Shown: in pieces, positions 10,361-20,909 of the stretch | Numbering within the stretch: position 1 is the stretch's first letter | How the letters are laid out: the number at the start of each line of letters is the position of its first letter | Source of the DNA: Chimonanthus salicifolius | Taxonomy: Eukaryota; Streptophyta; Magnoliopsida; Laurales; Calycanthaceae | Length of the DNA stretch: 64,000 nt | Direction: 5' to 3' | NCBI GenBank assembly: GCA_013350335.1 | Contig: CM023542.1 | Span: 6,372,025 to 6,436,024 of the forward strand | Notes under the pieces: generated by a model | The model's database searches: none | Seen by the model: the letters and a program-made list of their open reading frames with translations, nothing else | What the model was told of the DNA's origin: nothing | Position numbers and translations under genes: made by a program

Positions 10361-12013
10361 AGTCTAAAAAAATTTATGCGTGAATCAAAGTCAAAATCTC
10401 CCTATACAAAAAAAGACTTCCCTTCGTATCGAGCTCATTCTTAACCTTCCTAGAGGATGTCATTCTGAAGAAAAAAAAAGTTGGATCCAAGATCTCTACC
10501 AATATTAGTTTCTCTCTTCTTTTTTTTCCCTTTAAATCTCAGCCGTATCGACCAAAATATCTATTGGTGGAGATTTGGACCCCTGAATTGCCAGATGTCA
10601 AATAGAGCTCCGCCCATGGTTGTTGGGAGTCATACGTAAAGAAAGTGACTTTGGGACTCATTCATTTAGCAACATTCCTAACTCCATTAAACCAAGAAAA
10701 GCCTCACACAGTAATTCCTTGGGATTCATCAAACTAGTGAACTGATACCATGTTGCCATTTGCACCACTTCCATTTGCTAATTGCTATTGACTTTTGCAA
10801 ATCTCTGACTTTTCACCTCTACGTGGGCCTTTATTAATTGTATATGATGAATCTATTAAAAAATTAAATATTATCTTAATTAAATTAAACTCAGGCCTTC
10901 TTAGCTTCTTAAATTTTGTAAATGGGCCTACTTCGGCTCTATGTGATGGGTCCATAGAAGAGCTCCATATATAAAATAAAGAACCAAGTGAAGTCGACCT
11001 AGGGTCAAAAAAATATTTGAGATATCTCGTATTGGACATACGGACGATATCTAGACCAATATGACAAAGATCTCACCCATATTGATTGATACGGCTGAGA
11101 TTTGTTAAAAAGAAAAAAATATCGCATGATATCAACGAGATATCGACCGAAAGACGGTGGACTCCTGAGTTGACCTAATCCAACCTGTCCCAAAAAAATT
11201 GGCTTCAGTTGGGGTTCTGAACCCAAATCCAACCCGACCCATATATAATATATATATGAACTTTAGCCCATCATCCTTGTCTGATGATATCTGCCTAAAT
11301 CTACTCAGGGAAGTCTGGAGAAGGAAATCTGTTCGAGGAAGTGAAGTCTCTCGGAAAAGTTTGCTTGAGAAAGTCTCTCAGGAAAGTCACTTGAGGAAGT
11401 CATTTTCTTTCTCGAAGAATCAGGATTCTCTTGAATTTTCTTGAAGTATGGACACATGCACACGTAGAGATTACAGAAGATCACTGTTAAAAGATCATTA
11501 ATAGATATTTATCTAATAGAAAGGTACATGATTATTCTCCGGTAATGTTCATTCATGGAAAGACAAGTGTCTAAAGACTCCACCGAATTTTCAGCCTAGA
11601 TACCGTATCGACTGAGATCTCAGCCAAATTTTATCTCTCTTCAAAATTCTTTTTTTTTTTTAAATCACAGTAAAAAAAGTCATTTAATTCTTTTTTAAAA
11701 AAATATAAAATATAAATACCGGCCAATATCTAAGCCGATATTCGTCTGATAGACTGAGCCTATAACCGATATTTATTTATTATAATTAATTTTTTTAAAA
11801 GAAATCGGTCGAATAGATTTATGCCGCTGGTCTACAGTCTACACGTCCAAACTCATTTTCTTCCATGTGTCAATAAATCAAAAACCTTCTAAATCATTGT
11901 AAACCTACTCTTGCTGTTATGGTGACATTTCATCTCATACTCATAGAAAGAGTGAGGGGTTTTCTTATTTTGTATTCCTAAAGGGTGCACTGCTAAGGGA
12001 TTTTTCATTTCTT

Positions 12014-12201
12014 CACCCTAAACCAGTTTAACTCTTTTTAAATTGATGAATGGAATTAGGCTAAGGCCTCTTTTGCTTGCAATTTCGTGTTTGATTCTCT
12101 TTCTTCGCACCCTAAACCAGTTTAACTCTTTTTAAATTGATGAATGGAATTAGGCTAAGGCCTCTTTTGCTTGCAATTTCGTGTTTGATTCTCTTTCTTC
12201 G
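12014..12201. repeat. perfect tandem duplication, 94 bp unit
   Basis: 12014-12107 and 12108-12201 appear identical, so the duplication is recent or is an assembly artefact. The unit begins CACCCTAAACCAGTTTAACT. It carries no recognisable gene. Confidence 0.95.
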
Positions 12202-13516
12202 CATGAAGTAGTCCATGTATTTCTAAGGCATAGATTCCATTCCATGTTTAAACGTAAGCGATTCATCATCAAAATTGAGAAAACCATTGAATTTAAAATT
12301 CATAAACCAACCCATAACCTTAAAATCAAACCTCTTTGAACCCACTCATTTTCCTGACCAACTCAATCATCCATTCCCACTTCCATTAGTGCTAAGGACC
12401 CACTCTTCCTTCGATGGGTCACCCCATATTTTTTGTGACTCTGTTGCAGGCTCTTTTTGGATCTTCATTGTTTTTCCACGGCGAGGCTCAATATCAGATG
12501 GTTCCCTTCCATTATCATCAATCATGTTCTTATCAAAGAACTCTATTTTACTCATCTGTTTTAATTAATTTGTATTTATGAACTATGCCTATTTAATAAA
12601 AGAATTCTTTTAATTTCTTTGTAAAATCATTGTTACATGTGCCTTTGAAAGGAATCACAGTTGATTGGAGACAGAGGGTTTGTTGTAACTAGATATAAAA
12701 ATCATTTAAATCAAAGTTGGGAGATACTTTATTCATTTAACTGCGTTTTTCTATCAAAAGTGTAATTTTCAAAAGGCTAGTAGGTGGACCCTCTGTCATA
12801 ACTATTTAAATGGCGTTTGGGTTAGGTGGTCTCACCCCTTTATGTCAAAGCGCGTCCACCGACCAGGAGCATTAATTTTTCCTAGGTCCAAACAGATTTT
12901 GCCCTAACAGGCAAGGCAGTTTAGGGTTTAGGTGAGCTACTACCCATTTAAAATTCGAGAAATGTTCAGCTCAAATAATCAAAAAATCCATTTGTTAATA
13001 CAAAAAAGAGATTGTACCAAACGATTCAGTAAACAAACAAAAAAAAATTGGTGAATGCATCTACGCATGACGAACAAGTAGTTTTCGTCTTGCCTAATCC
13101 ATCCAAACAGTAAAACTCTAAATCGTCTGCAATTCTAGCAGGAATCATTTCCATTTTCACCGATTATTCATTGAATCACCTGAACAGGTTTGACGAAGAA
13201 CACATCGCAATTTGTTTTTTCGCTTGAAATTTTTATGAACACAACAAAGCAAGGGAAGAAGAAAAAGAGGAATTGATGAGCAAAACGATAAAATATGTAA
13301 ATATTAAATGTTATTCAAGCAAAGATAAAGATCCGTCTCTACACATATAAGCCTTTAAAGTCTAGAAACATCAGATCAGACCCAGAAGGAAGAAACGCGA
13401 GGACGATCGGAAATAGGAAACACTAAGATCCAAAAACACAAAAGCAAGTAGACAGACAGCAACCTAATACTTCAAGACAGATCTGGGCCGATCAGATCGG
13501 AAATGAGCAAGTAGAC

Positions 13517-14035
13517 TCAGGAGAGCTGGCCGCAGTCAGCAACAGTGACGACCTTGGAGGTGCGGCCAGAGGAGGAGCCGACCTTCTCGATCGCCCGAAC
13601 AACATCCAAGCCCTCAACGACTTGGCCGAAAACGACGTGCTTCCCGTCAAGCCACTCGGTCTTGGCGGTGCAGATGAAAAATTGGGATCCATTGGTGCCA
13701 GGGCCAGCGTTAGCCATGGAGAGGATACCGGGTCCGGTGTGCTTCTTGACGAAGTTCTCGTCGGCGAACTTGGCTCCATAAATGGATTCACCGCCGGTTC
13801 CGTTTCCGTTAGTGAAGTCACCACCCTGGCACATGAAACCAGGAATCACACGGTGGAAGGTGGAGCCCTTGTAGTGGAGGGGCTTACCGCTGCGACCCTT
13901 CCCTTTCTCGCCCGTGCAGAGAGCCCTAAAGTTCTCGGCCGTGCGCGGGGTGGTATCCGCATAGAGCTCCATCACGATCCGACCCGCCGGAACTCCGCCG
14001 ACGGCCATGTCAAAGAACACCTTTGGGTTTGCCAT
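13517..14035 (-). CDS. CYP: cytosolic cyclophilin, peptidyl-prolyl cis-trans isomerase
   Basis: An intact single-exon ORF of 172 residues, the usual length of plant cytosolic cyclophilins (CYP18/CYP19 type). It catalyses cis-trans isomerisation of Xaa-Pro bonds in protein folding and signalling and is the cyclosporin A receptor (family knowledge). Visible residues: catalytic Arg62 in FHRVIPGF, Gln70 in CQGGDF, Trp128 in [11 protein letters not shown] (the cyclosporin-contact Trp) and His133. The plant-specific seven-residue insertion GRSGKPL is at 48-54. Cys40 and Cys168, the redox-sensitive pair described in plant cyclophilins, are both kept. There is no signal or transit peptide. The lack of introns is normal for this group, and without a poly-A tract or target duplication there is no sign of a retrocopy. 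The start is the only plausible one (MANPKVFFD). Confidence 0.97.
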   Translation of the reverse strand: MANPKVFFDMAVGGVPAGRIVMELYADTTPRTAENFRALCTGEKGKGRSGKPLHYKGSTFHRVIPGFMCQGGDFTNGNGTGGESIYGAKFADENFVKKHTGPGILSMANAGPGTNGSQFFICTAKTEWLDGKHVVFGQVVEGLDVVRAIEKVGSSSGRTSKVVTVADCGQLS

Positions 14036-14088
14036 CTCTGATGTTTGATATTCCGAAACTCGCTCTCTCTTTCGCTTCTACTTCGATA

Positions 14089-14119
14089 TTAGGGTTTGAA
14101 TGAGGTTGGGCATTATAAA
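14089..14119 (-). promoter_or_regulatory. cyclophilin core promoter: TATA box and telo-box
   Basis: On the minus strand a TATA-like TTTATAA (14113-14119) lies about 80 bp upstream of the cyclophilin ATG, followed by a telo-box AAACCCTAA (14089-14097) and a CT/GA-rich leader. Telo-boxes near the transcription start are characteristic of plant translation- and growth-related housekeeping genes (established knowledge). The spacing puts the start site at about 14085. Confidence 0.55.
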
Positions 14120-17100
14120 GAGATGGTTGGATAGGGATGTACATTTTGAACTCATCCTGACCGTTGGATTAAGATATTTTAAGAATATGTCTCCAAAGGT
14201 GCGGGTGTGAGTAATACTCACACTGAGTCGTGAGTTGTGACAGATTGGGTCTGGAATTGCGATGCACGTGTTGCGCGATTTTATCTTATATGTATAATTT
14301 TCTTCTACTTTTATTAAAACAATTGCAATTTGTTGAAGTTTAAAAATAGAAGGTGGATGAATAGAAAATATTTGTTTGAATTGATTTTCATAAAATTACT
14401 TTTTTAGAAAATCAGATTTCTCTTTATTTACATTCACAGTTTTTTTTTTTAATTTAATTTTCAAAAACAATTTTTAAAGAAAATAGATCAATACTAGTGA
14501 AAAAAATATTTTTTGAAATAATTACCATTAAAATGGTCTTTGGTATTAGTGGGCACACTTAGGTATAAAATTTAACCATATGATAAATCTATAAAAAAAA
14601 AAAAGAAGAGTCATAATTCAAACAATTAACAACAATTTTATCCTCTCTAAAATTTATCAGTTTAATTTACTTTTAACTTTTAAATATTATCAACTTAGAT
14701 GCATTACCTCTTTAATTTGATCAAAATAATTTTTGATGGACTTTATTTCTAGCAAAAGACATTTCAATGTGTCTAAATGTGCCAATGATCATTCTCTTCT
14801 AAATATCTAATGAGAAAATTTACAAAAGTTCACCTTTTAAGGACTTCATGAAACTAATGGTAGAACCTTCAACCAGATGCATATCCACCCATATATTATC
14901 CAAAGTTGAATGTGACCTAATGAGCTTAATGAGTTGACTCGACTCAACTTGATCTATTTATTAAAAATAAATTTAATTTAATTTGAATAATATTAAATTA
15001 GTTGACCAAACTTAATCTATTTTTTAATATGTTAATTTTATATGTCTCAACCCATTTAGTAAGTAAGTCAATCCAATCTAAATATTCATCCAAAATTAAT
15101 TGGATTGAACCAACTAAAAGCTTAATCTAGCCTCACTCGTGACACATGATCCATCCATCAAATAGATCAACTCAGCCTAATCATTCTGAAAAGGATGGAC
15201 CTAACCCGTATATATTCAAAATAATTTGTTAATGGGTTAATCAAACCAAAGTACTTGACTAAGCTTAAATTGATTTGACTCAACCATAGGCCTATATAGT
15301 AAAAAGGTTGACCCAAATGGAGTTGCATCTAATCCAAACCACTTATAAATGGCTTCACCCAACTCAAAATGACCATTTTATTAATTAAACCTCCAGGTAA
15401 GACAACTCATTTATTAAATGTATGAACTCAATATAAATAATAGACGTAACTTTAAAAAAAATTGACCCATTTAGCCTATTTATTAAATGTTGGACTCAAT
15501 CTAATACCTACCAATCTTGACTAAGTGATTAAGTATGTTAAGTTGTTAACCCTAAGTTTACTAATTTATCGACCAAAATTTTCTTACATAAATTAATGAC
15601 ACAAATATAAGAAAATTTAAGATTATCATGTGAACCTCCAACGAGCTATGTTTCCAAAGAAAGTTTTTATTGAAACAAAATTTCTCAATGAAAATCATTT
15701 TCCTAAAAAAAATAAACATGTCCTATGCATTGTTGCAATTACTTTTAGATGAAAAAAAATATTTTTTTAAAGAATAATTCTGAACTCGATAGGCATTGGT
15801 GGGGCTTCATGACCTATGCTGTTTTAAAGGAGGAGAATGCAAAAAATTCTACTCACTTTTCTTATTTAATATTTATTAATAAAGAGAAAAATGAAGCTTA
15901 CCTTATTTTTCATTTCCTTCATCTGGTTTTCCCATGTGATCTCTCATTTCTTTTATTTTTTTTTTCATCCTCTTTCTCTGATTATTAAATAAAAAAATAT
16001 TTTAACATAAAAAAAATCTCTATTCAATAGAATTCAAAATATTCTTCCCCTTCAAATACAGTCGTAATCATTTATTGATCCAATGAACAGTGGAGCAATT
16101 GAATATAATCAACCTAAAAATAATAATTAAATATTGCTTTATTCAAGACAAGATGTTATAATCACATTATGGTCCATTAGCACTATATTCAATGAATTTC
16201 ATTATTTCCACTCTTTACATCTTCTTGGAACAATTGTGGTAATCATGAACAATCACATGAATGGACCATTAACAGTAAAAATTAAAAGAGATCTGAATTA
16301 TTATTCTTATTTGTATATTTTTGTAATAATAAGAAAAATATGAAGAAATTTCGATTCTAGATTTGCTTTTGACTAGAGAGGATTGACATTAGACAGTCCG
16401 TGTAATCTTCACGCAACAGTAATGAAAACTTCCCACCAGAAAAAGACAAAGCAAGAGATAAGAAAGCAAAAAGCAGTCCAAATAAGATGTGGAAGAAGGA
16501 GTATATGATTTGGTACACCGACAGAGTACCATCTATTAATAAATAAATAATAAATATAAACAAATATAAATAAAGGAAAATCCCCAATGAGTGCAGTGTA
16601 CTTCACGCTCCCGTTACCTTTTTAAAAAGAAAAGAAAAAGTATTCAAGAGGAATCCAATGAAAAAATAGCTCAGTCTTAATGTGTCTCAAACGGCTACTT
16701 TTCGTCCCTTCCCCTATCCAACGTTCCATGGCTTCCGTACCCAGCAACGTGACGACTCCAAAATCACGAGAGTCTTTACGGGACGACACACATGGACATT
16801 GATGGGACATTTCATATTTTTCACATGTGAAAATTTCTAATAATTTTTTTTTTTTATAAAAGGTCAAGATACTTTTTAGATGATAATTATTTTCTTAATT
16901 AGAAATCTGTTAGAAGTATTTTTCTATTATTTAAACAAATAAAATACTAGAGATATTCTTTTTTATAAAATAAATGTGTCGTATCAATTTCCTCTATAGA
17001 TATAAAAGTAAAAAGTCCATCTTTTAAGTTTTTATACAAGTTTTATCATTTTATATTGTAATTACTTGCCAAAGTTTTATTTTTGAATGAAAGAAGGAAA

Positions 17101-18092
17101 ACTCAAAAAGAATTTATTAGAATCATCGAGACAAAATAAAGTTAATTTCAATAAATATTTACAGTTTTCTCATAGAAGAATAATGAAATAATGTTCTCCT
17201 TTCAAAGCGTCTACTACATTGATTTCGGGTCAAACAATGACACTAATATTTTGCATGTAGTAGAGTCATATCCTTTCAATTGATTTAGAGGGTAATAGGA
17301 CCGTTAGATTTCATTATTTATCATGTAATTGAAAATTGAGTGATGATCACTTAGGAGTTAGGACACATTAAGTTGGGGTTTGCAGTTAGCATAATGTTTT
17401 TTTTAGCACAGCAATGGTCAAAATTTTAAACTATTAATATTTTTATTTTAAAAATCTACTGAGTGTAATATAAGTATTTATGAGAAATTCTATTATAATT
17501 ATGATATATACATTATTTTATGACTACCTTTACCCACTTATCATCATGTAAGCGATAAAAAAGTAAATTGGTATTTCTTTTCATAAAATAATAATATTCC
17601 TGTTAATTCCTTATTCATAATTACTTTAAAATAAAATTATACTAAATTGGGAATCATATGTAAATCATATTAATTTTTTCAATGAACTCTAGACCTATCT
17701 GATCATCTAGTTTCTGATTTCATAATCTAAACTTTAACTATTTGATAATAGAAACTTTTGTATGCATCGATATGCATTCGTGCTGATTGAATTTTAAAAC
17801 AAAAAAATATAATTAATGTTTTACCTTGGGTTTTTAAAATTATTTAAAAAGATTTTAAATTGTTCTCATAATCAATTTCAGGGATAATAGAGTGGATTAA
17901 AGATTTTGTTTGTTAAAAAAAGTGAGTTGTGCCTTTAAATATATACACTTCTTAACGTAGACAAGCAAAGCTCATTATTCCTAAGCAAATAACGAAGAGT
18001 TCTACTATAAAAAAATAAACAAAAAATAAAAAAAAGGGGGAGAAAACAGGAAGAGTTCTACTAGCCGTTAGACATTTTCAGACTTCTCCCAA
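14120..18092. other. AT-rich intergenic region
   Basis: No gene is supported. 14900-15540 is rich in repeated 'ttgactcaa/caactcaatc' words and looks like eroded transposon sequence. Elsewhere there are homopolymer runs and short chance ORFs (up to about 80 codons) with biased Phe/Leu/Lys composition. The proximal promoter of the downstream PNRC-like gene occupies the right end. Confidence 0.6.
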
Positions 18093-18099
18093 TATAAAA
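18093..18099 (+). promoter_or_regulatory. TATA box of the PNRC-like gene
   Basis: TATAAAA within CCCAATATAAAAGCC. A pyrimidine-rich stretch and TCTTCACAAAAC about 25-35 bp downstream give a likely start at about 18122-18125. This implies a long leader of about 360 bp before the main ATG. Confidence 0.55.
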
Positions 18100-18145
18100 G
18101 CCTCTCTCCCCTAGAGGTCTTCACAAAACGAAAAGCAACCCCTCC

Positions 18146-18229
18146 ATGCTATATCAGTGTTCACAAGAGCAGTCCATTTTCATAAATTGTTTTTTGTTTT
18201 CTGTATATTGCTTGTCGATAATTTCATAA
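18146..18229 (+). CDS. upstream ORF 1 in the leader of the PNRC-like gene
   Basis: The first ATG after the predicted start site opens a 27-codon uORF (MLYQCSQEQ..., hydrophobic C-terminal half rich in Phe, Cys and Ile) ending in TAA, 254 bp before the main ATG. Position and length fit a regulatory uORF that would limit translation of the main ORF. I cannot say whether the peptide is conserved. A leader intron removing it is also possible. Confidence 0.45.
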   Translation: MLYQCSQEQSIFINCFLFSVYCLSIIS

Positions 18230-18372
18230 ATTTTCCAAATTCACCGCATCTGATTTCTCCAAGAGCAACCCGTTTCTAGAAAGTTTATTCTTGTCATACA
18301 TTTTTCCTCATAACTTAGATTCTGTAGAAATTCCCTCTTCTCAACCATTTTTTAATTCGTAGACATAGATTT

Positions 18373-18426
18373 ATGTATATTCTTTCACTTGGGTTCTCAT
18401 TTCTATACAATTCGTCTCGTACTTGA
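18373..18426 (+). CDS. upstream ORF 2 in the leader of the PNRC-like gene
   Basis: A second upstream ATG opens a 17-codon uORF (MYILSLGFSF...) ending in TGA 57 bp before the main ATG. Its closeness to the main start would make reinitiation inefficient if it is translated. It could be chance in an AT-rich leader. Confidence 0.3.
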   Translation: MYILSLGFSFLYNSSRT

Positions 18427-18483
18427 ACGATCACAATAAATCATACAATTTTGAATTCTGGAAATTTAATTTCTTCTCTTTTG

Positions 18484-19068
18484 ATGGAAGCAGTAGTAGC
18501 ATCAAATAGTTCTTCAGCAAAGCAATCTCATTATCAGTGTCAAAGGAGAAGAAATGCCACTTATTTCTCATATCCAAATCATGACAGTTTCTTCTTCATT
18601 CGTGTTCCTTCTTCCTCTGTTTTTCATCATCAGCAGCAACCACAATTCCAATTGAATCCTACCCAACTCAAGAATCGTAATAGGAAGCTTAATAGATCGA
18701 CCAAAGACTCTGGTAGTTATGTATCCAAAAGACACAAGACGAATTCAGGAAAAGAAGAAATTGCCTCATCTATGGACCATGAATGCCTGATAATCACATC
18801 GACTGATCCATTGGGACCGGACCCGAGTGAGCTTCCTAAGGAAATTCCGAGGGTTCTCAAATCACCACCTTCTTCTCCATCATCAAAAAATGATGGGTTG
18901 GAGAGGTTTTCTGGTTCTGTCTGTGCTCACTCTCCACATCCCAGCAGCTTACCTCTGCCCAAATTCTCTACAGCTCACAAGATCAGTTGCAATGCTGAAG
19001 CCGGTGGCGTCGACATTGGTGCAACCATCGGACTCCGGTCCCTTCTGGGCCTTCGATTACTTACTTGA
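18484..19068 (+). CDS. PNRC-like plant protein of unknown detailed role
   Basis: Encodes 194 residues from the first in-frame ATG (MEAVVASNSSSAK). The N-terminal half is Ser/Gln/His-rich, then comes a basic stretch (KNRNRKLNRSTKDS, KRHK) that could be a nuclear signal. The C-terminal half matches plant PNRC-type proteins: FSGSVCAHSPHPSSLPLPKF contains the SSLP-x-PKF core, and the end (GGVDIGATIGLRSLLGL) resembles the family's terminal GATxxLRxLLxL segment. In animals this proline motif binds the EVH1 domain of decapping factor DCP1 (family knowledge), so a link to mRNA decay or coactivation is an inference only. The gene is convergent with NUP188. A long leader with two uORFs suggests translational control. 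Confidence 0.75.
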   Translation: MEAVVASNSSSAKQSHYQCQRRRNATYFSYPNHDSFFFIRVPSSSVFHHQQQPQFQLNPTQLKNRNRKLNRSTKDSGSYVSKRHKTNSGKEEIASSMDHECLIITSTDPLGPDPSELPKEIPRVLKSPPSSPSSKNDGLERFSGSVCAHSPHPSSLPLPKFSTAHKISCNAEAGGVDIGATIGLRSLLGLRLLT

Positions 19069-19497
19069 ATTGTTCTACAGAGAACCTCACTTCCATGTCC
19101 TCTGTCCAATTGGCCTTAAGCTCTGTCTCTGCCTTTTTTTTTTTTCCATTTCAGCAGAGAAACTAACCATGTTTTTTCTTGAGAAAATGGGCACAATGTT
19201 CTTGATTTCACTGCCCCAAATTTTTGTTCAAAAAGAAAAAAATATGATGTTTATATTATTATTAGCTACAACTAAATTTCACTTTTAATTTTGTGTACTT
19301 CAACAGGGAGAGAAGATCCAGTTTTCAAGCCAAGAAGGAAGTAGCGATGAGCAGTTCGATGGATTGTGGATCAACCTCTGCTTTTAGAAAGAGGTGGATG
19401 ACATTAGTGGGCCAAGCAGATCAACAGGGCAATGGGTGTGTCTCGTTAAAAGAGGGGTTGGTGTATTGTAAAGTTTCAATAGACATGTAATTAATTA
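19069..19497 (+). other. probable 3' UTR of the PNRC-like gene
   Basis: The sequence after the stop includes a pyrimidine-rich stretch and an acceptor-like TTCAACAG at about 19300-19307. A 3' UTR intron, or an alternative terminal exon encoding a short GEKIQFSSQEG...NLCF tail, is therefore possible. I could not find a convincing matching donor. A roughly 40 bp motif (GTAAAGTTTCAAtAGACATGTAATT) is repeated at 19456-19491 and 19508-19545. Confidence 0.35.
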
Positions 19498-19597
19498 CTA
19501 AGTAGGGGGGTGTACTGTAAAGTTTCAAAAGACATGTAATTCTAATTAGGGAGCCTGACGAATATATGCCCGTGTGACTTTTGGTGAAATCTTGCAT

Positions 19598-19909
19598 CTT
19601 TGGCTCTTTCTTAATTATAGAAAAAGCAAAAGTTCTTTCAAATAAATTAAAAGTATTGTTGCTTTTAATTATAAAAAAAACCTAATTTTAATTATTATCA
19701 ATGTAGCAAAACCAAACACATGAGATGAAGGAATCTCTTTTAACATCTCATTTCTTTGGCTCTTTCTTAATTATAGAAAAAGCAAAAGTTCTTTCAAATA
19801 AATTAAAAGTATTGTTGCTTTTAATTATAAAAAAAACCTAATTTTAATTATTATCAATGTAGCAAAACCAAACACATGAGATGAAGGAATCTCTTTTAAC
19901 ATCTCATTT
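19598..19909. repeat. perfect tandem duplication, 156 bp unit
   Basis: 19598-19753 and 19754-19909 appear identical base for base, starting CTTTGGCTCTTTCTTAATT. Such identity in AT-rich neutral DNA means a very recent duplication, or a collapsed or duplicated assembly join. It lies between the convergent ends of the PNRC-like gene and NUP188. Confidence 0.95.
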
Positions 19910-20594
19910 TAAAATGTGTCGAGATTCATAGAAGACATTAAATATAGCACCCTTTGAAGTGTTGGAAGCATTTTCTTAATTATTAAATCCTAAATTTTCA
20001 TGGTTAACCAGAGTGACGAATCAGACACAACAGTAACGTCTATTCCCACAACATATACTTTTTATGGATGAGCAAAATGTATAACATTACTCAACTTGAA
20101 TAGGTTGCATATAAAGAACAAGATAAAAGTGTTATCACATACAAAAGGATATTTTGAAATATATCTCAAAATTTTACTGTCTACAAATAATTCAATATTT
20201 TTACAATTTTTACCCAAATATTATATATGGGTTTGTGGCATCGATGATGATCACGATCCTTAGAAGTTATTTGAATAAAATTCTCACTGATTTCAATCAA
20301 ACATTCTCAAAATTGAACTCGAAACCTATTTAATAATTTCCTTTTGCCAATTATAGTAATGAAAACAAATCTCTATATTAACTACAATATCAACATTCAT
20401 CATTATATAAAAATTTTAGCTCTTCAATCAGTGGCAGTAAAAGTCATTATTTAAGTTGCTAGAAATATTATACATTGATTTATGTTCTTTTAAATAATTG
20501 AACAAATTTAGATATCCCGTTATCCAAAATATATATATATATATATTCCCTTTCATTTTATATAGTTGCAAAATAAAGATTTTTAAGTGTTTTG

Positions 20595-20694
20595 CATTGG
20601 GGAGGATTGCACATGCACCAAGGACTAGTCAGGTTAAAATGTTCCCTATCTAAATACAGGTGAGACCCCTGGACACCTTGATCATGAAAAAAAA
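20595..20694 (+). mobile_element. SINE 3' fragment (same family as 52296-52477)
   Basis: GGGGAGGATTGCACATGCACCAAGGACTAGTCAGG ... GACCCCTGGACACCTTGATCATG followed by 13 A matches the 3' half of the element on the minus strand at 52296-52477 (compare ATGCCCCAAGGACTTAGTCAGG...CCTGGATACCTTGGACTT plus A run). The 5' Pol III boxes are missing. It lies about 220 bp downstream of the NUP188 stop. Confidence 0.5.
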
Positions 20695-20909
20695 AAAAAT
20701 GTCCCAATCTCTATTTTGCAACATTTTTTATTTATTTTTTGGTCTACCAGGGTATGATGATGGGTCAATTACTCCACTACGCTAACGTGACTGGCAAAGT
20801 TGAAAAAAAAAAAAACATTAAAATATAATAGAGATACTGATACAATGCATTTCTAGCCACAATTATGCAACACTGCTTACTATGGGAAGATTGCATTTAC
20901 ATTGTCTTT

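Larger units (their letters stand above)
7567..13516. other. intergenic region between the Ole e 1-type gene and cyclophilin
   Basis: No gene is supported here. The first 200 bp (7567-7770) is the leader and promoter side of the Ole e 1-type gene, with only a weak TTTATTTA as a possible TATA. The rest is AT-rich with local tandem duplications (listed separately) and degenerate patches of 'ATCGGCCGATATC'-like palindromes at about 10540-11170 and 11590-11800, a motif also present near 2540-2680 and 4390-4430. Short ORFs here, the longest about 97 codons at 12275-12568, resemble no family I know. Confidence 0.6.

Noticed and set aside
12275..12568. 97-codon ORF with an overlapping 62-codon ORF on the other strand
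   Set aside because: No motif, signal peptide or promoter; not in a recognised family; possibly a decayed gene fragment but not supportable.
13622..14041. 139-codon plus-strand ORF
   Set aside because: Exact antisense of the conserved cyclophilin gene; its openness follows from codon bias on the other strand.
19293..19490. Second coding exon of the PNRC-like gene
   Set aside because: An acceptor-like site is present, but no good donor and the upstream ORF already ends with the family's C-terminal segment; kept only as probable 3' UTR.
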